Below are positions 46,833-59,531 of a DNA stretch of 64,000 nt, in pieces; within the stretch, counting starts at the first letter, position 1; each line of letters begins with the position of its first letter. Both the position numbers and the translations under genes were made by a program. The notes under the pieces are model-generated. The model did no database searches. It was not told the DNA's origin and saw only the letters and a list, made by a program, of their open reading frames with translations. The stretch comes from Hypericum androsaemum (lineage: Eukaryota > Streptophyta > Magnoliopsida > Malpighiales > Hypericaceae), in assembly GCA_963995505.1 (NCBI GenBank), contig OZ023184.1, positions 19,094,228 to 19,158,227 on the forward strand, in the 5' to 3' direction.

Positions 46833-47765
46833 TCTCATGTTCACTTTTATCATCTGCTGTTGCCTTTCTGCAACACCAGTTTCGGATGCAATAACCCGAA
46901 CTCGTCTTCAATGAAGCAGAATTAGTCACCAAGCACCATCGGAATGTTGCATCAGATCGTCAATCTTATTCATTTTCCTATCTGCAAGTGTCTTATCAAT
47001 TATTTGCTGGAAATCCGCCCTCAAAAAGTCCGCAAAATCCTCGTGGAATGCTTAGAACACGATCGCAGCAGATTGTGCGTGGCTCAGTGTGTAACATAAC
47101 GTCCAACTCAAGTCTATATTTATAGCATTTCTGCTTCATTTTCGGTACAATCCTTTACGCCCCCCAGTTACAAGGAAATATTGCCAATAAACTAGATCAT
47201 GGAAAATCTAGTAAGGGCGATTCCGGGCACATGCGAACCCCTTCTGTCAAAATTAACATACCAAATCATCATACTGAATCATGTTAAAGGCGCAAGACGA
47301 TCTTAAACCAGTGCTGTTGAACCCTATTCGGTTTTGAGAGAAATGGTCACCATTAGCAATCAAAACCGAGCAATTCAAGCAGTTTGTTGAAGATTGCATT
47401 GTTGTTACTTGTACCATTCTTCATCGCTCAGATCTACAATGTTTTCCGCATGTAATCAATCTAGTAACATGACAGCATACATTTTTTCACAAGAAAACGT
47501 GTTTTCTACCTCAAGACGGTCGGAGTTACACGAAGATGTTATTGACATTTTCCTCTTTAGAGACTATACAAGATGTTGGCGGAAGATGTTGGCGGACGCT
47601 GTCGCCTCCTTCGATCCTGTGAGCCACTAAGCGCATCGCAGCAGCGGGAAAAAACTCCTCGGTATGCAGCTGATCAACCTCGCCTCGAGCACCATAAATG
47701 CAGCTCCACATGCAACTACAGGGGCATCCAAGAGGTGAAGACAATGAACATCATCCTGAAATAAA
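46833..47765. other. Convergent 3' region between membrane-protein and PP2A genes
   Basis: Mostly the 3' UTRs of the two genes. Short open frames near 47.4-47.9 kb are antisense shadows of the PP2A gene and its UTR. No other feature is seen. Confidence 0.45.
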
Positions 47766-49243
<1,478 letters not shown>

Positions 49244-49529
49244 CCTCTTTCCCTACTCCCGGATTCACCTAATCCCTCCCCTTTCTCCTCCTCGCGGGGG
49301 TTTGGTTCACCCGATCCGTGGAGATCCGCCTCTCGTTGCTCCTCTCCTTTCTCGCTGTTTCATTTGTTTTCCACGTCTTCTTACCTTTTTCTTTTGTTTG
49401 TTTTAATTTTTTTTTCTCTCTCTCGCGGGTGGAGAAGGTAAGAGAGAGGAAGAAAATGGAAATAGGAACGTGGAATGAAACTCAAATGCAGGTGAGATGA
49501 AAATTATTGATTAAGATCGAGTCGAGACC

Positions 49530-49530
<1 letters not shown>

Positions 49531-49571
<41 letters not shown>
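49531..49571. repeat. (GA)n microsatellite upstream of PP2A
   Basis: A GA run of about 40 bp, about 290 bp upstream of the PP2A ATG, in the region likely to hold its promoter or leader. Such GA/CT tracts are common in plant promoters. Confidence 0.85.
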
Positions 49572-49574
<3 letters not shown>

Positions 49575-49603
49575 GCTTTACTTTATTTTTGTTTGTTTGT
49601 TGG

Positions 49604-50055
49604 TTATTCTTTGGGAAAAGTCCACTTTAGTACCCTGTGGTATCGACCAAAATCACTTTAGTATCCTGTGGTAAAAAATCGATCAATCGAGTCATAATTA
49701 TTCCAATTAACATCCTCTCCGCGTCCTCCTCCTCCTCCCCGCCTCCTCCTCCTCCTCCTCCCCGCCTCCTCCTCCTCCTCCCCGCGTTCCCTCCTCCTCC
49801 CCCCCTCCTCCTCCTCCTCCTCCCCGCCTCCTCCTCCTCCTCCTCCTCTCCACGTGGCGCCACATCATCAAAAATTGGTGACGTGGCTGGCCACGTAGCC
49901 CAGGCAGGGTTCGGGCAGCTCCGGGCATCTGCCCGAGGCCCTTTTTTATGTTAATTGGAATAAGTATGACTCGATTGATCGGTTTTTTACCACAGGTACT
50001 AAAGTGATTTTGATCGATACCACAGGTACTAAAGTGGACTTTTCCCTTATTCGTT
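49604..50055. mobile_element. Mutator-type MITE with (CCT)n core, copy 2
   Basis: The element (49613-50046) has TIRs GGGAAAAGTCCACTTTAGTA and its inverse. Flanks TTATTCTTT and TTATTCGTT match at 8 of 9. It is shorter than the copies at 6.6 and 59.7 kb: most of its left inner arm is missing and the CCT tract starts about 100 bp in. It lies ~360 bp upstream of the PP2A ATG. Confidence 0.8.
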
Positions 50056-50344
50056 TCTTGTATGAATAAATCAAATTTCGCAATCATAAGGGAAAAGTCC
50101 ACTTAAGTACCCTGTGGTATTCCCGGTTATCACTTGAGTACCCTATGGTTTAAAAATGATAGAACCGGTCCAACTTTTTCCAATTTTTCTCACTTAAGTC
50201 CACCCAACCCGGTTCACTCGTTTTTTGTCAAAACGACGTCGACTGGGCGCTTACGTGGACTGCCACGTCAACAATGGTAAATTACAAATTAGTACCAAAT
50301 GTGAAATAAGTCTTTCTTGAAAAAAGCACAAAGTAGTTAAGTTA

Positions 50345-50407
50345 ATGGGACTCGAACCCAGGTCTTCAAAGTGTGAGGATGTCATCCCGACCAACTAGGC
50401 TACAACA
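50345..50407 (-). other. tRNA-like sequence with Pol III A and B boxes
   Basis: On the minus strand TAGCCTAGTTGG (A-box-like) and GGTTCGAGTCC (B box) are spaced as in a tRNA. The acceptor and anticodon stems do not pair, so it is not a working tRNA; it may be a tRNA- or SINE-derived remnant carried in the element. Confidence 0.4.
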
Positions 50408-51059
50408 CCCGTGTTGATTATACGTGGCATAAAATTATTTTATTATGTTATTAGGCGTGCTTTGATATTTACCTTCTTCCCTACCTTCTTCCCTCCGTCA
50501 AGCACCAACTCGACCTTCAAAAAAAAACTAAGGCACCAACTCCGCTCCCCTGCCTCCACCTCATCTCGCCACTCCCGAATCTCGTCCCCGACAAGTCCCG
50601 ACCGGCGGCCTCTAATTCCCCAACCCTAACCTGCCAGACCCTCTCAACCGCCGTTGGTGAGGTCAGAGTCAAGGGTGCTGAGGAGGATGGCACGCCGTTC
50701 CTCGCCTTCTTCGCGTCCTTGACCTATCTGGTCCTCGCCCTCCGCTCCCTCTACGACGACACTGACGACGACACCCCCGCCGCCCCTATGGTCGTTGACG
50801 ACACCACCGACCTCCCCAAGGACGACTTCGAGGGCATCGTCGAGTCAGTGGTCACGGTGCACTGCCCTCCTACGCCCTCGAGTCCTGCCTTGGGGACTGC
50901 CGTCGGGCGATGGAGGTCCGGTACGGGAGAGGATGGCGCGCCGTTCCTCGTTGATGATGCCGTCGCCAATGATCTTGATGGTGGTGTCGGGGGAGGCGGC
51001 GGCGAGGCAATTCCTGTAGTCGTCCATGGCAACGTCGTGGATCGTGGGGAGGAGGAGGA

Positions 51060-51063
<4 letters not shown>

Positions 51064-51129
<66 letters not shown>
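51064..51129. repeat. (AG)n microsatellite
   Basis: An uninterrupted AG run of about 66 bp inside the Pack-MULE-like element. Confidence 0.95.
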
Positions 51130-51132
<3 letters not shown>

Positions 51133-51806
51133 GATGAGGACGAAGGAAGAATGAGAGGAAGGAAGGAAGGTGAGGGTTTTATTTTTAATTATAAACAAAT
51201 TAGGTACTAATATGGTAATTTACCTATTGCCACGTCAACAACAATTCATCTGGGTCACCACGACGTGGCAGTCCACGTAAGCGCCCAGTCGACGTCGTTT
51301 TGAGAAAAAACGGGTGAACCGGGTTGGGTGGACTTAAGTGAGAAAAATTGGAAAAAGTTGGACCGGTTCTATCATTTTTAAGCCACAGAGTACTCAAGTG
51401 ATAATCGGGAATACCACAGGGTACTTAAGTGGACTTTTTCCCAATCATAATAGCAACAAACAAAGTCTTAAGTACTAATAAAAATTAGTGGATGTGCTTG
51501 GGTTGATATATTATTGAAATATCTGTCCCTAAATAGAGTTAGTTCTGTACAAAGATTTAAAAAAATTATTAAATTTAAGCTATTGATGACGTATTAAATA
51601 TTTAGTTGAATAATTTTTTATCATTCAAATATTATAATCAACTCTAATTATTTAGTTGATTAAGTGTCTGAAATACCGCAGACTATAAAAAAATCAAAAA
51701 TTGGATGCAAAATGCAGAAACGTGCCGAACTTGATTTCTGCGCGTTCAAAGAGGGAAAATGGTTTTAAAAATTAAAGCGAAATAACAAAAGGAAAATTTA
51801 TGATGG

Positions 51807-52252
51807 GATAAGTTAATTATGTATGTATAGTTTCACGCAATTTTATAGAAGTATCCTATAGTTTCACTTTTTTATTTTAGTGATAGAATTTTTCCAAATT
51901 TAGTATTTTTTGTGATAAATTTCTAATCAAAATTAGTTTTGTCTCAATTAGAATTTTCTACCAAAATTGGTACACCATAGGTGGCGCAGACGTGAAATGC
52001 ACTAATTTTGGTAGATTTGAGAGATTAAAGATTTAAGTAAATTTTTAAAAATTTTTTTTCACATCATTACCAAGGATGTGGTTTTTTATGAATAATCATA
52101 GAAATACTAACTAGGAAAAAATTAACTCTGATTATGAGTTTTTCACCATAAGTATAAAACTTAGAAACTTCCGTACCAAAATAGAAAAAAGTAGAACTAT
52201 AGACTAAATAAAATTTGTGAAACTACAAAGTATTTAATTCAACTTATCTCAA
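51807..52252. mobile_element. Candidate MITE with imperfect inverted repeats
   Basis: Arms of about 80 bp run inwards from GATAAGTT(A/G)A on both ends and share TAGTTTCAC and CTATAGTTTCAC-like text. There is no coding capacity or clear target duplication. Confidence 0.45.
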
Positions 52253-52579
52253 ATATTAAATATGTATTGGGGGAGATGAAGGGAGGGAGTTTTTTGGAGA
52301 CTGTATTGGGTGAGGACTAAATAAAATTTATCTTCAGATGAAGATTACAGATACAAACCAATATTACTTTACAGACAAATAAATATCACTACATATGTAA
52401 ACCAATATTAGTCACCTGCAAATCAATCACAAATTAATATTTATTGAGTTCCCGTGGACGACACATGTTTTTTTGTCTTCGGCGAGTCAGAAAGTATTAG
52501 AATCGTCTCGAAGGACGACACGTGTCCGGTCCAGTCAGCCACCTGATTGAATGTATTTCGACGCGAACCGAGTTATTTT
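52253..52579. other. A/T-rich intergenic DNA
   Basis: Nothing recognised between the candidate MITE and the LINE insertion site. Confidence 0.4.
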
Positions 52580-52611
52580 AGTTATAGGATGGGCCGTAAA
52601 TAGACAACCTC

Positions 52612-54381
52612 ATGGAGCCTGAGTTCTCTCCACATCACCATCCCTCACCCCAACCTCACCCACCCTCACCGGAGCCGCCTGACACCTCCCCCCAGCCTCC
52701 ACCTCCTCCTTCCCCCAACACGACCCCAACCCCACCTACCCCCCAGAACCACCAACCCCATCCAGCCCCCTTTAACTCGCCCCCGTCTCAAGGTAACCCT
52801 CCCGATGAACCCCCTCCGCGTAAGAGTTATAAAGAATCAATCCAAAACAGCCAATCCTTCCCCAAGTCCAAGGAGAAGGAGGAGGATTGGTTGGACCTTG
52901 GCCTCGCCTCTCTGGACGAAATCTCTGACCTAGATCGACCGAATCTGATTCTAACCCAAGAAGCTGAAGAACAGCTCAATGAGCCATGGAAGCGCACTGC
53001 CCTTGTTAAGGTGCTTGGGAAAATAGTGGGGTACAGAGCCCTCTTGAATCGCATTCAACATGTATGGAACCCTAAAGCTGCTCTCAGGCTAGTGGATCTC
53101 CCACATGGATACTACCTAGTATGCTTTGAGGACCAGGATGACTACGACAACGCGATCTCAGGAGGCCCATGGACGTACTTAGATCACTATCTCACGGTCC
53201 AACCATGGGAGCCGGAGTTTGTCCCATCAGAGAAAGATGTGTCCAAAACTAGAGTGTGGCTGCGTCTACCGAACCTGCCCATGAGGTACTACAACATTAA
53301 TCTGCTGAACTGTGTGGCAGCGACGTTAGGCAGCCCCGTTAAAATCGACCCCAACACGGCAGGATGCGTCCGAGGCCACTTTGCTAGAATCTGCGTTGAA
53401 GTAGACTTCACCAAGCCACTACAAGGAGAAATTCGAATTAATGGTAAGACCCAGAAAGTGGAATACGAAGGATTACACTCTATTTGTTATGGCTGTGGTA
53501 GGTTTGGGCATCTCAAAGAGGCATGTGGCTATGGTGGCCGGAATACCACGCCGGAAAGGACAGGCCAAGAGGCTGGCGGGGAAGCTCCCACTCTAGATGG
53601 CAGTATTAGCCACCAACAAGGAGGAAACCCTAGCCCTCCGAATCCCGATGGAAAAAGAGAAGATCTGGGCCCTTGGATGGTGGTGACTAGAAGAGGAAAA
53701 ACTTTTCGCCCCACCATTTTCAAGGCTGGAAATACTTCCGAAAATAGGTATAACGTCCTCTCCCCCACTGACGCCCCAGCAGAGAAAGAGACAAATGGAG
53801 GTGAGCAGGTGCCAGGACCAATGGAAAACCTAGGTAAGACTACTACCCCCATTTTCAGACATATCCCCTCGAAAAGCCAAAAAAACCCTCTGCACCCTAA
53901 GATTTTGACAGCTAAAAAAACCCTAGCCTCGCCAGCCCTAGCCCTGCCAACCAATAAAAAACTAGCCCCATTCCAGTCCAAAAATAGTTCCCCCAGCACT
54001 AGCTTCCCCACTACCAACAAAAGGCCCCGGAATGACGAAAATGTCCTTCACCAAAAACTCGACCAAGCCATAGCCAGACTCCAATCAAACAAAGAAAACA
54101 AAAACCCGAACCCAGGCCTTCCAGATCTCCACCCGCCTGATTCATCCACCCTGCACCCCATCACCCACCTAACCAACCACAACTCACAAAACATGTCCCA
54201 GACCCTTAGTGATCCTTGTGACATGATGGAAGGGGAACACTTATCAGACCCACTAGATCGGCCCCTGGCACCTGCGGAAAATATAGAACTCGACAAAGGC
54301 AAGGAAGTAGCCGAGTCAACAGGGACAAATCAGCCTAGAAGAGTGGAGACGGCTGTTGGCCAAACTCCCAACGATTTATAA
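52612..54381 (+). CDS. LINE ORF1: DUF4283 and CCHC zinc-knuckle protein
   Basis: Intact 589-codon frame. ORF1 proteins of plant L1 elements bind the element RNA. The N-terminus is Pro-rich and probably disordered. A DUF4283-type domain spans about residues 120-225 (WKRTALVKVLGKIVGYRALL, LVDLPHGYYLVCFE, SGGPWTYLDHYLTVQPWEP), followed by CYGCGRFGHLKEAC, a zinc knuckle near residue 290. The C-terminal half is Pro/Asn/Lys-rich. It ends 43 bp before the ORF2 ATG. Confidence 0.9.
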   Translation: MEPEFSPHHHPSPQPHPPSPEPPDTSPQPPPPPSPNTTPTPPTPQNHQPHPAPFNSPPSQGNPPDEPPPRKSYKESIQNSQSFPKSKEKEEDWLDLGLASLDEISDLDRPNLILTQEAEEQLNEPWKRTALVKVLGKIVGYRALLNRIQHVWNPKAALRLVDLPHGYYLVCFEDQDDYDNAISGGPWTYLDHYLTVQPWEPEFVPSEKDVSKTRVWLRLPNLPMRYYNINLLNCVAATLGSPVKIDPNTAGCVRGHFARICVEVDFTKPLQGEIRINGKTQKVEYEGLHSICYGCGRFGHLKEACGYGGRNTTPERTGQEAGGEAPTLDGSISHQQGGNPSPPNPDGKREDLGPWMVVTRRGKTFRPTIFKAGNTSENRYNVLSPTDAPAEKETNGGEQVPGPMENLGKTTTPIFRHIPSKSQKNPLHPKILTAKKTLASPALALPTNKKLAPFQSKNSSPSTSFPTTNKRPRNDENVLHQKLDQAIARLQSNKENKNPNPGLPDLHPPDSSTLHPITHLTNHNSQNMSQTLSDPCDMMEGEHLSDPLDRPLAPAENIELDKGKEVAESTGTNQPRRVETAVGQTPNDL

Positions 54382-54424
54382 GTCGATCACTGGATCGGAG
54401 TACCCTTTCTCAGTCTAATTTTTT

Positions 54425-57400
54425 ATGGATTTTAAAACCATAGTGTGGAATGTATGTGGAGCTCGAAAGCCAGGTTTCCTGCAAGCTTTCAAATACTTGA
54501 TACGAGTGCATGGAGTTAGCATGGCTGCTTTACTTGAAACCCAAGTGAGTGGTAATACAACGGCAGATATCTGTAGGAAAACGGGATTGAACAACTACCG
54601 TGTAGAAGCCATCGGTCGCCGAGGGGGCATACGGCTTCTTTGGAACCATGACATGAACATCAAGGTTCTGAAAGAGGATGCCCACTTCCTCCATGTGGAG
54701 ACTTCTTTCCAGAATCAAAGCCCATGCCTTATAACTATTGTCTATGCTCTCCCTCCTGTTAGTGGATCTGAAAGTTATTGGGGGGCCATAGCGGCACTAG
54801 CCCCGAGCAACTCTACACCTTGGCTCGTAACAGGAGATTTCAACGCGATTACCTCAAAGGAAGAACGCAAAGGAGGCTCCGGAAAACTCAGACTCCAGGA
54901 CAAAAGATTCCTCACCTGGATCAACAAGCACGGACTCATCGACTTAGGGTACATGGGGTCTCCGTTTACTTGGTCCAGGCGCACTGGAGATCGAGGCCGG
55001 GTCTCGAAACGTCTTGATAGAGCCTTAAGCAACGAAAAGTGGCGCATACGATGGCCGGAGGGAACCGTGAGCCATTTAGCACGGTTCCAATCGGACCACT
55101 CTCCCCTTCTCATTCACTTTTCCGATAAAGATAACAGGTCAAGGAGAAGACGACCCTTCCGCTTCCAAGCAGCCTGGCTCTCCCACCCGAGCTTCGCTAG
55201 AGTTGTTGGAGCAAAATGGAACCATACAACAGAAATTCAGCAAGCCCTCGACGAGCTGAAAGAGGAACTCAAAACTTGGAACACCAAAGTGTTCGGAAAC
55301 ATTGAGGCACGAAAGAAGCGACTTTTGGCGAGACTATGTGGCTTACAAAAAGCCCTGGATTTACGCCCAAATAGAGGGTTGGAAGAGCTGGATGAGAAGC
55401 TTCGGTTACAACTGGAGCAGGTACTACAGCAAGAGGAAACTCTTTGGCTTCAAAAATCCAGAGAGAAATGGATTGTGAATGGTGACAGAAATACGAGCTT
55501 CTTTCATACCTCCACCATAATCAGACGAAGGACAAACAAAGTGGATAAGCTAAGAAATGGAGTGGGGGATTGGGTTATAGACAAGCAGCAACTAGAGCTG
55601 ATGGCCCTTGAGTACTACAAGGACCTCTACTCGGAGGAACCGACCCAGTGCCCCGCCCCCTTTCTAAGGAGGCACTTCCCACAATGGTCAGACGAGGAGA
55701 TTCGGAAAGCCACTAGACCCCCGAGCATGAAGGAGATACATAGTGCCCTATTCAATATGGCTCCAATCAAAGCTCCGGGCCTCGATGGTTTCCACGCCAT
55801 TTTCTTCCAAAGAAGCTGGAGCACGATAAAGAACTCTCTTGCTATGTTCATCAGGAAAGCCTTTGAGACGGGGAAACTACCTACCACTATCAACGAAACC
55901 CTCATTGTCTTTATACCCAAAATCCCTGCCCCCGAAACCATGAAGCAATTCCGGCCAATTAGCTTATGCAATGTGGCTTACAAAGTCCTAACCAAGCTTT
56001 TAGTTAACCGAATTAAACCTAAACTACCCGATCTTATCTCTCAAGCCCAGGGAAGCTTTGTCCCCGGGCGACAGATTACTGACAACGTTGTTATTTTGCA
56101 GGAAGTCCTTCACTCGATGAGGAACAAGAAGGGTCATAAGGGTTGGATGGCGATCAAACTGGATCTGGAGAAAGCTTATGATAGACTTAGGTGGAGCTTT
56201 ATCGAAGAAACACTACAGGATGCCGGGCTGCCCAACTCACTCACACAAATTATCCTCTCTTGTGTCACAGGGACGACGATGCGTGTTATGTGGAGTGGGG
56301 AGATGTTAGAACAATTTGTGCCAACAAGAGGACTACGCCAGGGCGACCCAATTTCACCCTATCTCTTCGTATTATGCATGGAAAGACTGACCCATTGGAT
56401 ATCTGAGGTCGCTCATCGGAAGCAATGGAAGCCCATCAAGCTCACGAGGCAAGGACCGGCGGTAACCCACCTCCTTTTTGCTGATGACGTGGTCCTTTTC
56501 GCAGAAGCATCACTAGAACAAGTGGAGCTCATCAAGCAAGGACTCCAAAGATTTTGTGCAGCTTCGGGACAGAAAATCAACGAGGAAAAATCTCGTGTTT
56601 TCTTCTCTCCAAATTTACCGACGACAACCACACGGAGACTAAGAAGGCGGTTGGGCATTCGCACTACCATTCCTGCTCTCCATTCGAGAGTCACCACGGA
56701 CACCTTCAGATACATCGTTGAGAAGGCGCAATCAAGACTTGCAGGCTGGAAGTCCAAGAACCTCACTATGGCGGGAAGAATAACTCTGACCCGCTCAGTT
56801 ATTGCAACCCTACCTTGTTATGCTATGCAGGTTGTTTATCTTCCCAGAAACCTCTGCGACAAGCTAGACAAAATCTGTAGGGAGTTCATATGGGGCGATA
56901 CCGAAGAATTGAAACACATACATCTGGTCAAGTGGAAGGAAATATGCAAACCTAAATCCATGGGAGGACTCAGAATCCGGAGCGCCCGCGAAGCAAACGA
57001 TGCACTCCTAGCCAAGCTAAGTTGGCGAATGCTTACACACCAGGATACTCTTTGGGCTCAAATTCTAACAAGAAAGTACAGGCGAAATACTAATCTGCTT
57101 GCTCCTCCGGTCCCCCATGCAAGACAATCGGCCATATGGGCTGGAATCACCAAGGTTTCTGGGCTACTAAAAGCTGCAAGCAAAAAGAAGGTGGGGGATG
57201 GCACACAGACTAGTTTCTGGAGAGATGCTTGGATCCCCGGGTACGACGCTCTAGCCAGCTACGACCTCCAGATCCCTTCAGGACACATGGAAAATCTAGT
57301 TTGTGACTACCGGTCAGACGATCAAGGATGGGACTGGACACTTTCCAACCTCTCCTTCCAAGAGAATGGTGGGCAATAATGGAAGCAGTGTTTGTTGATG

Positions 57401-58533
57401 AAGTTGGTAAGACTGCAGACTCACTGACATAGATACTTACACCTACGGGTGAGTTCTCTACCAAGACAGCATACATGTTAGCCTTGAACAATCCCCAGCC
57501 ACCAGCGATTCAACACGAGGGCTGGAAGAATATATGGTCGCTAAAGGTACCTGATAAGATCCGAGTCTTCTTATTTTTGTGCAAGAAAGAACGAATTATG
57601 ACCAACAAGGAAAGATGGAGAAGGAAGTTCGCTACTAATCCATATTGCCCTACTTGCAAGGACAGGCAGGAAACAATTCTTCATGTCCTGCGAGATTGTC
57701 CGAAGGCTGAAAGAATTTGGAGAAATCTAATACCTCGGAACCACCAGGGCCTCTTCTACTCCCTGAACCTGCATCATTGGCTGGACACTAACGTCACAAC
57801 CACCATCTGCGGGCCCACAGACACCCCTTGGAACATCATATTTGCTACTACGACATGGTGGCTATGGAGATGGCGTAACAACGAAATTTTCAGCACTGAC
57901 TACTTCCAGGGAGACAAGTGCTCCTTTGTCTTGATGCAGGCCAAAGAATTCAAGTCTGCTTGGCAGAATTCCATACCGAAACTAGGACCCCAGAGGCACA
58001 GAGAGGCAAGAAGAACACATTGGAGCCCTCCCCCTACAGGATGGCTAAAGTTGAACGTCGATGGCTCCTCCAGAGGCAACCCAGGACCTGCGGGAGGTGG
58101 GGGCGTCTTTCGAGATGCTGAAGGAAATTGGAACCTTGGTTTCCTCCAAAATACTGGCCAATGTGACGCGATCACCTCAGAAATTTGGGCAATCTGGCGA
58201 GGATTAAAGATTGCTCGAGAGAAGAAGTACCCCCGGCTTGTGGTCGAAACTGACTCGCAACTGGCTGTCCGGTACCTAACCGAGGGAGTGGCAAGAGACA
58301 ACAACCTATACTCCCTTGTGAATAGCTGCAAGGACCTTATTCGTCTTATTGAGAGAATAGACGTCGTATTTTGTATTAGAGATTGCAACATTGTAGCTGA
58401 TAGGCTAGCCTCCCTTGCTCTCGACCTCCAGGGTGGTTATCAGGAGCTAGTCGACCCCCCGGAGTACTGTATCCCTTTACTTTCCGCAGATGCTGCTGTC
58501 ATTTCCTGCTGTAACTTAATTTCTAATGAATGA
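54425..58533 (+). pseudogene. LINE ORF2: endonuclease-reverse transcriptase-RNase H, broken twice
   Basis: ORF2 nicks target DNA and copies the element RNA into it. The endonuclease (about residues 1-230) has VWNVCGA, LLETQ, TGDFNAI, RLDRAL and SDHSPLL. The reverse transcriptase has FRPISLCNVAYKV, QGSFVPGRQITDN, KLDLEKAYDRLRW, TRGLRQGDPISPYLF and the catalytic FADD. Frame 1 stops at 57379. Shortly before, at about 57365-57375, the frame shifts, and the next frame contains TAG at 57429-57431, probably a Trp codon originally. From 57475 a 352-codon frame carries a zinc-ribbon (PTCKDRQETILHVLRDCP) and an RNase H domain (LNVDGSSRGNPGPAGGGG, DSQLAVRYL). The reverse transcriptase is thus intact and the RNase H is cut off. 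Confidence 0.92.
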
Positions 58534-58588
58534 AAGGGTGCCTTGCACCCACCTTTTCCACCAAAAAAAAAAAGTTATAGGATGGGCC

Positions 58589-59531
58589 AACATTGGGAGC
58601 CCGCTTGCCCATTTGGGCTGGCCGGCACTAAATTTGTTTTATTTATTTTTGGTGGGTCAACTATAGTTCAGGTCAAATAAATGGAGCTCGTAACAATATC
58701 TACTCTATAGTTATTAATGACATCATTTTTTTCTTTTCCCCCAATTACGAATTCTAAAACTCCATGTAAACAGGATTTCATTTTTCTTCATACAATTTTT
58801 TTTTCATTATAGGATTTTGGATCATAGTTCACCCGATCAAACCAAGTTTTAAAACAGTGCTCAAAGAAGAAGGCAAATTTTGTTCAGTAGATTTTCCAAT
58901 TGTCTAAGATTTTTCCGGTACATAAAAAAATAACAGATAACCAAATAATTGATCGTATAGAAAATTACTTGACGTACCAAACTGTCCCCTTGTTGGAATT
59001 CTTACTATCTATGTTAACCAGATTTCTAATTCAAAATTTTTAGAGCGTAAATGTTAACTAATTGTTAGATAATTTTTATATATTTATAAAGTCATATTCG
59101 ATTAAAGTTTAGATTAATCGACTAAATGAATCAGTATATTATTGCTTAGTCCGGGCCCAAGGTAGCCCACAACGCCATGCAACCAGGCCGTAAAGCGTCT
59201 CTTTTTTTTTAACGGTCATTAATTGTGCTTTAGGAATAGATCAAAGAAGAGCAAATAACACATTAACTGCGCCAATAATTCGTCGTATGCGTGCATTAGA
59301 CGTACAGGTTATGGATTCGGATCTCACGGACATAATTAGGTTAAATTCGATAATAAAAAACTATTTTTTTATTAATTCAAACTCAAATTAGTTATACCAA
59401 TAATTTTTTAATACCAAATGTTTTATTTAAAAATTGTCCCAAGTTTGAATCTTGTTACCTTTTGGGCTTGGTCTCGCGGACCAATGAAAACCAACAATGA
59501 AAAAAGTGGAAAAGCTAAAGGGAATATAAAG
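58589..59531. other. Intergenic DNA
   Basis: A/T-rich with no supported gene. GATTCGGATCTCACGG near 59320 looks like a degraded B box and could be a SINE remnant, but no A box or ends are evident. Confidence 0.4.

Larger units (their letters stand above)
50081..51450. mobile_element. Larger MULE relative with captured-looking centre (Pack-MULE-like)
   Basis: The element (50090-51441) shares its outer motif, GGGAAAAGTCCACTTAAGTA, with the (CCT)n MITEs but has different, ~195-bp inverted arms. A perfect 9-bp duplication, CAATCATAA, lies at 50081-50089 and 51442-51450. The G/C-rich centre has a 163-residue frame (50719-51210: Asp/Thr/Pro-rich, ending in an Arg-Glu run from the AG microsatellite) that resembles captured host exon sequence. 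No transposase is encoded. I do not call that frame a gene. Confidence 0.8.
52580..58588 (+). mobile_element. Near-full-length LINE (L1 type) with 16-bp target duplication
   Basis: The element (52596-58572) is flanked by AGTTATAGGATGGGCC at 52580-52595 and 58573-58588, a perfect repeat whose first A could belong to the poly(A). It ends TTTTCCACC plus an A run. Two reading frames follow a 16-bp leader: ORF1 (nucleic-acid binding) and ORF2 (endonuclease, reverse transcriptase, zinc ribbon, RNase H). The perfect duplication points to a recent insertion. A short leader suggests mild 5' truncation or an unusually compact 5' end. Confidence 0.93.

Noticed and set aside
50345..50407. Functional tRNA gene
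   Set aside because: A and B boxes fit, but the acceptor and anticodon stems do not pair.
50719..51210. 163-residue Asp/Pro-rich frame as a host gene
   Set aside because: It lies between MULE-type TIRs and ends in an AG microsatellite; it is better explained as captured or random sequence.
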